This document shows, one piece after another, positions 19,498 through 27,565 of a stretch of 64,000 bases of DNA; position 1 is the stretch's first letter; the number at the start of each line of letters is the position of its first letter. The position numbers and the translations under genes were made by a program. The notes below the pieces were generated by a model. That model was given only the letters and a program-made list of their open reading frames with translations, searched no databases and was not told the DNA's origin. The stretch covers positions 1,860,001 through 1,924,000 of the forward strand of contig OZ242170.1 in NCBI GenBank assembly GCA_965205545.1, written 5' to 3'. This DNA comes from Bin55 sp965205545 (GTDB lineage: Bacteria > Pseudomonadota > Gammaproteobacteria > Pseudomonadales > Azotimanducaceae).

Positions 19498-19686
19498 CTA
19501 ATCTCTCTCCACTGTCTTCGTTTCTTTGCTCTCAACCACTTTCTCAAGAGCATCGCCTATCCTAGTGTGCAGACGTGTCATATGAAACAAGATGGAAACC
19601 TGCACTATTGCAAATACCAGCCCGAATATTAGTATCAGGACTCCCTCGGTGAGGAGAATTTTCGTTTCGTCCACCCTGTTCACCAA
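19498..19686 (-). CDS. Small single-pass membrane protein
   Basis: 62 residues with one clear hydrophobic helix (~10-33: ILLTEGVLILIFGLVFAIVQ) followed by a short charged helix (HTRIGDALEKVVESKETKT). Start is uncertain among TTG 19686, GTG 19683 and GTG 19674. It begins 10 nt after the stop of the winged-helix gene upstream on the same strand, so the two form an operon. No family is recognised. Pairing a small DNA-binding-like protein with a small membrane protein could mean membrane-linked regulation, but that is inference. Confidence 0.6.
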   Translation of the reverse strand: MVNRVDETKILLTEGVLILIFGLVFAIVQVSILFHMTRLHTRIGDALEKVVESKETKTVERD

Positions 19687-19696
19687 GGTACAAGGA

Positions 19697-19957
19697 TCAA
19701 TTCAACTTTATCAAAGTCTTCGCATATTCCACTCCCTTGGGAGTCAGCTTGTACGTAGTAGTACCTTCGTACCTATGAAGGAAAAGGAGATTGTCTTGCA
19801 CTAGTTGATCCAGTATGTGCATCCAATCCTTACTCCACCGCTGCTTGAAATGCGTAAGGTCAAAGGTATTCATACTTTCAGCATTGGGGTTGGCTTCATA
19901 CAAGCTAAGCAGGACAGAGTCGTAGAGTTCCTTGTTGTCGGTCATGCCAAGTTCCAT
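19697..19957 (-). CDS. Small winged-helix-like protein
   Basis: 86 residues. The ATG at 19957 has AGGA ~7 nt upstream; an internal ATG at 19945 is an alternative. The fold pattern is helix (ELYDSVLLSLYEA), helix (DLTHFKQRWSKDWMHILDQLVQDNLL), then a beta wing (FLHRYEGTTTYKLTPKGVEYAKTL). The T..YKLTPKG.EYA ending is typical of winged-helix regulators such as the PadR and MarR-like groups. It is first in a two-gene unit with the small membrane protein. Whether it binds DNA or is a protein adaptor cannot be told from sequence. Confidence 0.65.
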   Translation of the reverse strand: MELGMTDNKELYDSVLLSLYEANPNAESMNTFDLTHFKQRWSKDWMHILDQLVQDNLLFLHRYEGTTTYKLTPKGVEYAKTLIKLN

Positions 19958-20761
19958 TTAGAATCCTATCCCCATTTTAAATGTCAGCTTTCGGGTCCCG
20001 TTCAGCAGGTTGAGAACTGCAGGCGGGACTTCGTGCGCTCTAAGAGACAGTTCTTGCTTAGCGAAGTCACTTCGCTCCAGCTTTGTTTCTAGTTCTTCTA
20101 CTCGATCTGTGCAACATGTTCCTGCTCGTTTGGTTCCAGCCAAACGGGTTGTAGATCCTCAGAACACATGAGTCGATCTGCTCGGCAGTCTCGTGCCTAG
20201 TTGTAAATCTGCACCCGTGCAACAGTCCCCGTCTTGTGCTGACCCAATCCTCAACACAGTAGGCGGTCATTCGCATCTACGACTACATCGCAGACTCTAC
20301 AACGTAATGCGACGCCCAGCCAACGCCGGACGCGCCGTCCGAGACCTCATCCCATTTCGTACTCGTTGGATAGCTCTGTGCTAAAACCTATTTTCGAGAC
20401 CACGATCAACTCCAACCTGAATGGCATGAAATTCAATAGCGAAAGGCGTGCATCAGCGGTAAGTCGTAAGTTCCTCCAATGGGACCCCTCAGAAGCGTTC
20501 GAAGTAGGGTGCATGCGGATCCTCCAGCTCCTCGAACCAGGGCGCTCGCAGAATCCACTAGGACGATCTTGCGGAAAGATTGAAACACACCTAGTCGTGA
20601 CCCTCTTCCAAACCAAGACATTGGCCTCAAGGCGAGGAGGAGCTCACAACAATGACTCAAGAACAGAATTACTTCAAGACTTGGAGAGCCAAACCCTAGA
20701 CAGTGGCAAGTAGCTCGAATGCGATATTGAATTTAGGTCCATGTAGACCATCAACGCCAAG
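19958..20761. other. Gene-poor stretch, possibly decayed coding DNA
   Basis: About 800 nt without a convincing gene. A 61-codon frame (minus, 19958-20143) has a heptad-like segment (DRVEELETKLERSDFAKQEL) and ends RKLTFKMGIGF, like the final strand of an outer-membrane barrel. It could be the 3' remnant of a coiled-coil/barrel gene, but nothing upstream confirms it. Other frames here look random. Confidence 0.3.
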
Positions 20762-22936
20762 CTATGACCCATCGAAAGACACCGAAAACCTCAGTCCAAA
20801 TTCCCTTCTGTCGTTGCTCATGATGCTTAGTACCGTAGGGTCAAGATCTAGCCTTGCTAGCGGATAGACTTCATCCGTTAAGTTCTGTCCATAAAGCTGA
20901 AGCTCCCAGCCGCTGTTTGCATCTTTGAGACTCAAGCTGGCACTTGCATGCTCAACAGAGGGCATGACGTTCAGATCATGATTGATAACTTGGCCGAACA
21001 TCTCGCCGCGACGATAGGCCTGAACTCTTGCGATCATTGTGTAGCCTGAGATCTGCCATCGAAAACTCGGGATGAGCGAAATAGTAGTTTGCGGTGTAAG
21101 TGCAGGTTTGTCGCCCGGCCGAATCCCTATCACACGTTCGTTCACATCAGTTATCTCAGAGTCAATGAGCCCAAGTGCGAATTCGAGCTCGAAGCCATTC
21201 GCTGAACTCAAGCTACCCTCCAACTCCAGTCCAGTGGCTCGTGACTCAGCGGCATTCTGCACCAGTGTCAGGAATCCATCTGTAACCAAATTGTTGGTCT
21301 GCACTGCCAAGTCCGTGTACTTGACATGAAACAAGGACATGCTCATTGCATATGACTGTCCGGAGTCGCTCTTTATTCCAAACTCAAAGGAATCAGCATA
21401 GGTAGGGTCAAACGCTACAAACGTGTCCGGACCGCCAAATGGGCGAGGAGGATATCCGCCAGCCTGATAGCCTCGCGCATAGCTTGCATAGACATTCCAG
21501 GAATTGGCAATTTCGTGCCGCAACGACACATCTCCGGTGATGTCACTCCAGGAATCACTGCGTTGCGCTTCAGGTGGCGAGAAGTAATGCAACGAACCGA
21601 TGGCATCTTTGTCGTCGAACGTGGTTCGCGTGCCTACTCCCAATGTCCACCTCTCCCTCAAGCTGATGTCAACGTGGCCAAAAATGCCAAGACTCGACGT
21701 CTCTTGTTCCAGATATAGTCTGCCGTCGAATTCGCTTTGAGGGATTTGGGCCGGTCTACCATCATTAAGTCCATTGGAACGAAACACGAATGGACTGTCA
21801 TTGAATCCATCTTCCCTGAACCCAAATATCCCGGAAATCCAGTCAATCGATCCAGTGGCCCCACTCAGTTGCAGCTCCAGGATGTGCTGCACTGCCTCTC
21901 CACGCTCCGGAAACTCTATCAACGTGGGAGCGACCTTCTCATTGTCTAGTCCACCCTCAAACCACATGGAACGCCTAGCAACTATGAGCTTGACGGAAAG
22001 GAGATCGGACAACTCCAAATTCGTCACTATGGAGTGGCTAACCGTTTCGTCCTCTGTGGACATGAGATCATTGTTGAGCGAATAGGTGTCGTCAGGATTG
22101 AGTGGTTGATCGGCTTGACTTAGACCAAAAGAGTTGGCAGGATTGAATACGAACACTGTGTGGGGGCTTACGCCTTGTCTCGCTTTAGCGACGTCCATCG
22201 ACCCCACAATTTCTAGCCCGTCGAACGGTTGAAACACTGCGACACCACGTCCAAACAACTGATTGATTTGTCCAATCTCTGCTTCGGCGTGTCGTATATT
22301 CAATGCCCTTCCAACACCGTCTCTCGACTTGTAGCCTCCGCTAAATGAAATGCTTATATTGTCGGTCATCCGCGTCTCGGCGTAGATGTGTCCATTCAGT
22401 CGTCCCAGGGTTCCCACTTTCGCCTGCAGATCTACATGGGTTGCGCCTGTTGGCTGCCTAGTGATGATGTTCAGTGCGCCACCTAAAGTGTTACGTCCGG
22501 AAAATGTTCCTTGCGGACCGCGCACAACCTCGACACGCTCAAGATTTACCAGATCCAAGTTTGCACCCATGTTGCGACCCAAGTAAACGCCATCCAGGTA
22601 AATCCCCACAGCGGGATCAGTAGTGATGATGTGATCTTGAAGTCCAATTCCGCGCATGAATACAGAGGCATGGCCCGTGCTTCCCTGCCCAAAATTGGTT
22701 TGCACCGTATTAGGAGCGAACTTCTCCAACTGATTGAGTTCCGTCACTCCCTTATTCAAAATGCTCTCACTGTTGAATGTAGAGATGGATACGGGAACCT
22801 CCGATAGTTGCTCCACTCGCTTTCGTGCAGTTACGACTAACTCTTCCAGTTCTTCTTCGGCAAAGCCGTGCTGTTCACCAATGCCAATCGAAAGTCCGAC
22901 AATCACCAATACCGATAGTCCAAGTCTGGATTTCAT
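20762..22936 (-). CDS. TonB-dependent outer-membrane receptor 1
   Basis: 724 residues. The ATG at 22936 is preceded by GAGG ~8 nt upstream. Signal peptide ~1-26. A TonB-box-like segment EELVVTARKR is followed by the plug domain with VPVSIS, FMRGIG, VGIYLDGVYLGR, LERVEVVRGPQGT and GGALNIITRQP, all standard plug motifs. A 22-strand-type barrel follows, with the late motif YARGYQAGG.P and the C-terminal NLTDEVYPLAR and REFGLRFSVSF. The gene is full length for iron-siderophore or vitamin/glycan receptors, but the substrate cannot be told. It stands alone without an adjacent periplasmic binding protein or ABC transporter. The last residue is Ser, slightly past the usual terminal aromatic. Confidence 0.93.
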   Translation of the reverse strand: MKSRLGLSVLVIVGLSIGIGEQHGFAEEELEELVVTARKRVEQLSEVPVSISTFNSESILNKGVTELNQLEKFAPNTVQTNFGQGSTGHASVFMRGIGLQDHIITTDPAVGIYLDGVYLGRNMGANLDLVNLERVEVVRGPQGTFSGRNTLGGALNIITRQPTGATHVDLQAKVGTLGRLNGHIYAETRMTDNISISFSGGYKSRDGVGRALNIRHAEAEIGQINQLFGRGVAVFQPFDGLEIVGSMDVAKARQGVSPHTVFVFNPANSFGLSQADQPLNPDDTYSLNNDLMSTEDETVSHSIVTNLELSDLLSVKLIVARRSMWFEGGLDNEKVAPTLIEFPERGEAVQHILELQLSGATGSIDWISGIFGFREDGFNDSPFVFRSNGLNDGRPAQIPQSEFDGRLYLEQETSSLGIFGHVDISLRERWTLGVGTRTTFDDKDAIGSLHYFSPPEAQRSDSWSDITGDVSLRHEIANSWNVYASYARGYQAGGYPPRPFGGPDTFVAFDPTYADSFEFGIKSDSGQSYAMSMSLFHVKYTDLAVQTNNLVTDGFLTLVQNAAESRATGLELEGSLSSANGFELEFALGLIDSEITDVNERVIGIRPGDKPALTPQTTISLIPSFRWQISGYTMIARVQAYRRGEMFGQVINHDLNVMPSVEHASASLSLKDANSGWELQLYGQNLTDEVYPLARLDLDPTVLSIMSNDRREFGLRFSVSFDGS

Positions 22937-23295
22937 GCTTCTATACCTCGGTCGTATGGGACGACGAACACGTGGTTGGAAAGGTCGTCCTTATAGGCTT
23001 GTGTTTCGCGCCAAGTGAATTTTGCTTTCATTCGGCATAGAGATCCTCGTTGCGCCATTCCGCAGGGATTGAACAAAAAACACTTCATTTCTGCATCCAA
23101 AACTGGATTGCATAAAGTACTCTTTGGATTATTGGCGACACTGTGCAAGGTCGTGCTAGAGATCAAGTTTGTGCGTTTGACTCAGTCAGGTGAGAATCAA
23201 TCTTGCAGGGATCGTCCTAACTGACTGTTTTTGTACGAACTGCTCGAATCAGAAGACACTCCAGCGACGCACTATAACGGAATCAAGGATCAAAA
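22937..23295. other. Divergent intergenic region
   Basis: 359 nt between the TonB receptor (minus) and a small membrane protein (plus). It should hold both promoters. A ribosome site (AAGGA) precedes the plus-strand ATG at 23296. No RNA or repeat was recognised. Confidence 0.4.
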
Positions 23296-23736
23296 ATGGC
23301 AAAGCAACTGGCCCGCATCGCGGGATACTACCTTATTGGTGTGGCACTCGCGATTGGCGCGCAATTCGTCCTAGAGATGACCTATGAAACAGCACCGATC
23401 ACGCCGCGGGAAGTCTGGTTTGTATTGGATTGGTTTTCGCTCGTTGGATTTGCAGTATGCGTTTACGCGAATCTTCGTTACAAGCAACAATCTCGCGGAA
23501 ATCAGGAGGTCACATGGGAGAGAATTGCCTCCAACACGGCTTTCTACATTACGGTAGGGCTTGCTCTAGCGTTCCTTCACAATTTCGTCGGAAACCTCGC
23601 AGGAGGCAAAGATGATCTCCTGTTTTGGAAATTTATCAATGCCGTGCAAGTGCCTTTGTTTCTCGCTACGGGATGGAGAATGTCGACCTCTAAATTGATA
23701 ACAAACACTAGTCAAAACAGGTCAGACTACGTTTAG
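23296..23736 (+). CDS. Four-helix integral membrane protein of unknown function
   Basis: 146 residues with four predicted membrane helices: ~6-27 (ARIAGYYLIGVALAIGAQFV), ~41-60, ~78-99 and ~110-128. AAGGA lies ~8 nt before the ATG. It contains a conserved-looking WFVLDWFSLVGF segment and a loop NFVGNLAGGKDD. No transporter or enzyme family is recognised. It is a stand-alone gene, divergent from the TonB receptor and upstream of the TIGR04255-like operon but separated from it by ~270 nt with its own promoter. Confidence 0.75.
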   Translation: MAKQLARIAGYYLIGVALAIGAQFVLEMTYETAPITPREVWFVLDWFSLVGFAVCVYANLRYKQQSRGNQEVTWERIASNTAFYITVGLALAFLHNFVGNLAGGKDDLLFWKFINAVQVPLFLATGWRMSTSKLITNTSQNRSDYV

Positions 23737-23943
23737 TTCTATTCACTCAGTTCTTGGAGTGGACTCGAGGATGTCAATAAGAGATTCGTGAAAGAAAGCT
23801 CACTGGGGTCGAGCACTAACGAGCCGATATGAATCCATGTTCCAAAAACTAACTCCAACCGACTAAAATCCTCATTTCCTCGTAATCGGTATCTAGTTTC
23901 ACTAACCGTCCCTACTGCCCGATGGTGAGTGCAAAATCGATAG

Positions 23944-23972
23944 TTGTATAAGCAGTGGGTTCACACTATAAT
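23944..23972 (+). promoter_or_regulatory. Putative sigma70 promoter of the TIGR04255-like operon
   Basis: A perfect TATAAT at 23967-23972 with TTGTAT at 23944-23949 and 17-nt spacing, 33 nt before the ATG at 24005. The -35 matches only partly (TTG conserved). Confidence 0.5.
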
Positions 23973-24004
23973 TCACAGTAAACTATTAAATTGCAAAAAT
24001 ATTG

Positions 24005-24823
24005 ATGAACAGTGAGACGATTCCTCTTACAAACGCCATTCCGACAGAAGTTCCACTCCCCAATGCGCCGTTAGAACGTGTAATTGCACAAGTTCGTTTC
24101 CCCCCTATCCTCTCGGTTAACAAAGCTGAAGCAGTTGCCGATTTTCAGGAAATGCTGCGTGCAATCTATCCACATTTACAAAGGGACAATATCAGAAACA
24201 TTGAGATTGAACCCAATAGAGAACCAATTGTGTCAGATGCCGTCGTATGGCGCTTTGCAGATCGATCAGACTCCGCTACATGGCGCGTATCGCTTGGTTT
24301 GGATTTTGTTGCACTTGAAACATGGAGCTATCACAGTCGTACCGACTTTCTCAATCGCCTCGCAACGGTACTCGCAAGCGTCGAGACATGCTTTACTCCG
24401 GCCGAAACTCAACGGCTCGGCTTGCGTTACGTCGACCGTATAGAGGGCGAGGCAATATCAAAAGTTAGTGAATTAGTGCATTCAAGGGTGCTAGGAATAT
24501 TGCAACCCCACGAAGGACTGCTTGACGTACTGCGTCAGGCAACCGTTAGGTCAATGACCCACGCGCAATTCGAGGCAGAAGAAGGTGCGATTCAAGGTCG
24601 GTGGGGTGCCCTGCCAGCGAATACTACATTCGATGTGGATGCGTTGCAGCCCATTCCACACGCGAGTTGGGTGTTAGATTTGGATATGTTTTCGAGGCAA
24701 ATATTACCTTTCAATTCGAACGAACTCGTTTCTACAGCGGCTACGTTTGCAAAGCGAATATATTCGGTTTTTCGGTTGATGGTAACCGACGAGTTTCTAA
24801 GATACTACGGGGGTACGCCATGA
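24005..24823 (+). CDS. TIGR04255-like family protein
   Basis: 272 residues from ATG 24005 (a TTG sits directly before it). The N-terminus LPNAPLERVIAQVRFPPI, then FQEMLRAIYPHL, WRVSLGLDFVALET, and the central LGLRYVDRI correspond to the sporadically distributed TIGR04255 family. That family is defined by L..APL.EVV.Q(I/V)RFP and R.GLRY.(D/N)RI. The biochemical role of the family is not known to me. The 3' end overlaps the next ATG by the ATGA arrangement (24820-24823), so the three following frames form a tight operon. Members are found in accessory and genomic-island contexts, consistent with the neighbours here. Confidence 0.8.
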   Translation: MNSETIPLTNAIPTEVPLPNAPLERVIAQVRFPPILSVNKAEAVADFQEMLRAIYPHLQRDNIRNIEIEPNREPIVSDAVVWRFADRSDSATWRVSLGLDFVALETWSYHSRTDFLNRLATVLASVETCFTPAETQRLGLRYVDRIEGEAISKVSELVHSRVLGILQPHEGLLDVLRQATVRSMTHAQFEAEEGAIQGRWGALPANTTFDVDALQPIPHASWVLDLDMFSRQILPFNSNELVSTAATFAKRIYSVFRLMVTDEFLRYYGGTP

Positions 24824-25506
24824 CGACTGTGGAAGCCACCTGGGAGAATGCATCTGAAACATCTGCGGTTGAACGCCGATACAAAATTGTTAGGGCCGTT
24901 CAGCCAAGATATCACCGACGGGATTTTGCTCGCGCGATTCAGATGAGCCTGCTCGCAGAAACACGAACATCCATTAATCCCCAAACTAAAGAGGAAATAG
25001 ACACAACTTCAACAAACCCTCCTAAAGTCATCAGACTCCGGTTTGAGCAATCTACAGGCCAAGCCGTTATGGAAATCAGGCGCAGAACTGGCTTTACATG
25101 GGAATTGTTGAGCGAACTGTTTAATGTTTCTCGACGAACAATTCACCATTGGGCCAATGGTAGGCAGCCTTCCTCAAAACGCGAAAGGGGCATTCGCAAA
25201 ACGCTTGAAGCAGTGCGACATTTGGACGAAGGAAGCCAACGCTCAACCCATGATCGACTTCTCTCGACCATAGATGGAACTTCGCCGTTCGATTTGCTCG
25301 TCGATCATCGATATAGCGATGTTATGCAACTGGCAGCTGGATCAGCGTCGGTTACTAACCCAAGGATCCGAACTCCTCTGTCTGAAGATGAAAGAGCGCG
25401 CCGTCGTCCAACCCGGCCCGAATTACTGCTCGATGCAATTCAGGAAAGCCCCAAACTTCCGGCAATGAATGCACGTGTCATTCGCCCGGCAAGAAAAAGC
25501 AAGTGA
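24820..25506 (+). CDS. HTH (Xre-like) protein in three-gene operon
   Basis: 228 residues from the ATG at 24820, which overlaps the upstream stop by 4 nt; longer in-frame starts inside the upstream gene are unlikely. A helix-turn-helix lies at ~83-135 (TGFTWELLSELFNVSRRTIHHWANG), of the Xre/Cro type, where the recognition helix ends in HHWANG. It is followed by a helical segment (EAVRHLDEG) and a conserved-looking TSPFDLLVDHRYSDVM segment. This tail recurs in HTH proteins encoded with small partner genes and may be a protein-binding part. It is likely the regulator or antitoxin-like member of the operon. The next gene starts with GTGA overlapping this stop. Confidence 0.75.
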   Translation: MTTVEATWENASETSAVERRYKIVRAVQPRYHRRDFARAIQMSLLAETRTSINPQTKEEIDTTSTNPPKVIRLRFEQSTGQAVMEIRRRTGFTWELLSELFNVSRRTIHHWANGRQPSSKRERGIRKTLEAVRHLDEGSQRSTHDRLLSTIDGTSPFDLLVDHRYSDVMQLAAGSASVTNPRIRTPLSEDERARRRPTRPELLLDAIQESPKLPAMNARVIRPARKSK

Positions 25507-26384
25507 AGTTAATGCACGGATGTGCAACGTTTACTGATTGGATTGATGAAGAAATTCAACCGTGGCGTCAGGGCGATGTGTCCATAGAGACCAAATTGGA
25601 ATTCATGCATCTTGCGAACCTTTCCCATCCCCACGGTCCAGCTTCGACTAAAGTGCAAACATCCGACCTTCGCGACGCAAGCGAAATCTCCGTTGTTGCT
25701 CAAGAAGTAGAAGGCGTAGTAGTGCTTACTCAAACCTGTGATATTGTCCGTTCCAGCCTTGATCGCCCTTATATCGAGATTGCACCGCTAGTAAAGGTCG
25801 ACGATTCGACTATAGATCAGATTCGTAGGTTGCAGCGACCTGCATTCGCTTATGTTCCAGGTGTTGCTGACAAAAACTTGGTTGCCGATCTGGATCGCGT
25901 TATGACAATCGAGAAGGCTGTGTTAGCGAGATTGGGAAAAAGAACGCAAGGATGCCGCACCGATGCACAACAACGGGATTTCGCTAGAGCACTCTCACGA
26001 AAGAGATCAAGATTCGCGTTTCCAACCGAATTTGTCGAAGCTGCCGATTCCCTTAAGAACCACCTAAAAGCAAAGCACAATAAACAGACGGATGAAGGCA
26101 GTCATTTGCGAGGAATCAAAGAGATTCGTGTTCGTGCAGAGCCATCTTGGAACCACGATGTCGTGAGACTGACCTTCTGGTTCATTATGGACAGCGATCG
26201 ATTGGTCGATACTCCGGATTTGGTGTCTCAAGTAGACCATTGGGTTTCACTACTTGACGAATCCGGCCGCTTTATTGTGGAGAGTGCCACCGCTTGTTTC
26301 CTAGATGACATCACAGCCCAAGATTATGTCGACAGTGATGTACTTGATCTCGATAGCCTATCGGTACCCAAGATTCAGCAATAG
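25503..26384 (+). CDS. Protein with VVLTQTCDIV motif, third gene of the operon
   Basis: 293 residues from GTG 25503 (GTGA overlap with the upstream stop); ATG 25512 is an alternative. Near the N-terminus it has WRQGD and then VEGVVVLTQTCDIV (Cys79, Asp80) followed by RPYIEIAPLV. A hydrophobic strand ending in TQTCDI before a .V.VAP(L/V) segment is a pattern I know from uncharacterised proteins in accessory regions, possibly with a catalytic or metal-binding Cys. The middle is basic (ARALSRKRSRF), and the C-terminus predicts alpha/beta structure. No named enzyme family is assigned. Context: effector-like third gene behind a TIGR04255-like and an HTH gene. Confidence 0.7.
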   Translation: MKLMHGCATFTDWIDEEIQPWRQGDVSIETKLEFMHLANLSHPHGPASTKVQTSDLRDASEISVVAQEVEGVVVLTQTCDIVRSSLDRPYIEIAPLVKVDDSTIDQIRRLQRPAFAYVPGVADKNLVADLDRVMTIEKAVLARLGKRTQGCRTDAQQRDFARALSRKRSRFAFPTEFVEAADSLKNHLKAKHNKQTDEGSHLRGIKEIRVRAEPSWNHDVVRLTFWFIMDSDRLVDTPDLVSQVDHWVSLLDESGRFIVESATACFLDDITAQDYVDSDVLDLDSLSVPKIQQ

Positions 26385-26460
26385 TCGGCTACCTGACACC
26401 GCAGCAGTCAGTGCGTGCGTAACTAGCACATCAAAATTCTCATCTAGCAGGCTAGCACCA

Positions 26461-27450
26461 TCACTCAGGAAGATTTGAAGGACGGTCTTGCATCGCGTCC
26501 AATCTATTGGCGCGCAACGTCAAAATGGCATAGCTTCCCTTTCCTGGTCGAGTGCTTGACATCCTCAGACTGAATGTCGCTGCATTTTGAGCTTCCCCTG
26601 GCTCTAGCTTTAGCCTTCTTCCCTCGTCGTCTTCTACGAGGTCTGCAATCCGGTCGTACAAAATGCTGTTCGGGTCCCCAGTTACTCGAGGAAAGTGGTG
26701 TGGAACCAATACTTCGTTCATTTCGAAGGCGTTAACATCCTCCGCTTCAGCTACTAGTTGTCCAATTGCCATACTCAATCCACTTGAAAACACGCCCAGG
26801 TTTGTGATCTGGTCAAACCGGATTCTAAGATTGCCCGATCCACCCTCTAAGCTAAATCCCAATGACTCCAGATTTTCCTGATAGTTTCTTGCCGGCAATT
26901 CTCCTACGAGGTCTTCAAATGGTCGATTGTCTGGCACGCGGTCCATATCGCCATTCTCAGCCAAGGGGTGGCACTCTTCCTTACAGGCGACTTCCGCCGA
27001 AGTGATTGGTTTCGCTCTATTCCAAATGTCTTCGAACCAACTTCTTGCACTAAGAACGATGCTATCGTGGCTTACTCGAATGCCTGCTTCTACATTTCTG
27101 CTACTTGATCGAGGCAAGTGTAGTGCCGCCAGTGACGAGTTCGCCGATCCAATAATGGCTTGGGATCGTCCAATCCACACCTTTGCGTGCAAACCTTCTA
27201 GTTTCCTAATGGGTAAGTTACAGCTGAAGAGTTCATTAATCGGTCTTGCTCTACATGCTTGGTTCCACAGATCACAAATCACTCGAAATCTAGGCTCGTG
27301 GGATTTTCTTATCGATTCGAGCATTGGTAGCTCGTCCAATATTCGCTCGCTCCAATAAGCAACCGCTACATCAATTTCGGAGTCTGACTCCAATATCTCA
27401 CGTACGGCATCCCCGTAGTCGCTACCTGTCAAGAATTCTATGTCCTTCAT
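26461..27450 (-). CDS. Phospholipase D-like (PLDc) family protein
   Basis: 329 residues. The N-terminal half has a half-site PLD motif, GLHAKVWIG...AIIGSANSS (His88, Lys90, Ser102, Asn104, Ser105), followed by RNVEAGIRV with Glu121. This is the HKD-type signature seen in stand-alone PLD nucleases associated with restriction or defence genes; only one HKD copy is present, so a dimer would form the active site. The C-terminal half (~170-329) is an unassigned beta-rich domain. It converges with the three-gene operon (76-nt gap) and starts just after the terminator of the giant autotransporter. A nuclease role is inferred, not shown. Confidence 0.78.
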   Translation of the reverse strand: MKDIEFLTGSDYGDAVREILESDSEIDVAVAYWSERILDELPMLESIRKSHEPRFRVICDLWNQACRARPINELFSCNLPIRKLEGLHAKVWIGRSQAIIGSANSSLAALHLPRSSSRNVEAGIRVSHDSIVLSARSWFEDIWNRAKPITSAEVACKEECHPLAENGDMDRVPDNRPFEDLVGELPARNYQENLESLGFSLEGGSGNLRIRFDQITNLGVFSSGLSMAIGQLVAEAEDVNAFEMNEVLVPHHFPRVTGDPNSILYDRIADLVEDDEGRRLKLEPGEAQNAATFSLRMSSTRPGKGSYAILTLRANRLDAMQDRPSNLPE

Positions 27451-27471
27451 TTCCTATCTGTTTTCTCCTCC

Positions 27472-27512
27472 AATAAGAGCAAGGCGTTGGATCTTGCGAA
27501 TCCAACGCCTTG
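27472..27512 (-). terminator. Rho-independent terminator of autotransporter 1 (distal hairpin)
   Basis: On the minus strand, a perfect 12-bp stem (27501-27512 with 27480-27491) and 9-nt loop are followed by CTCTTATT. It is the second of two hairpins after the stop codon at 27566. Confidence 0.75.
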
Positions 27513-27521
27513 TTGGTTGAG

Positions 27522-27548
27522 GCACCTGCCGGCAATGCCGGCAGGTGC
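27522..27548 (-). repeat. Near-perfect palindrome after autotransporter 1 (proximal hairpin)
   Basis: GCACCTGCCGGCA and its exact inverse flank a single base, giving a 27-nt palindrome without a T-run. It lies between the stop codon and the terminator. The paralogue at 36019-36047 has the same arrangement. Confidence 0.8.
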
Positions 27549-27565
27549 TTATCGGTTAGTTTTGA

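Noticed and set aside
20366..20713. 115-codon frame on the plus strand
   Set aside because: TTG start, no ribosome site and random-looking composition; no support from neighbours.
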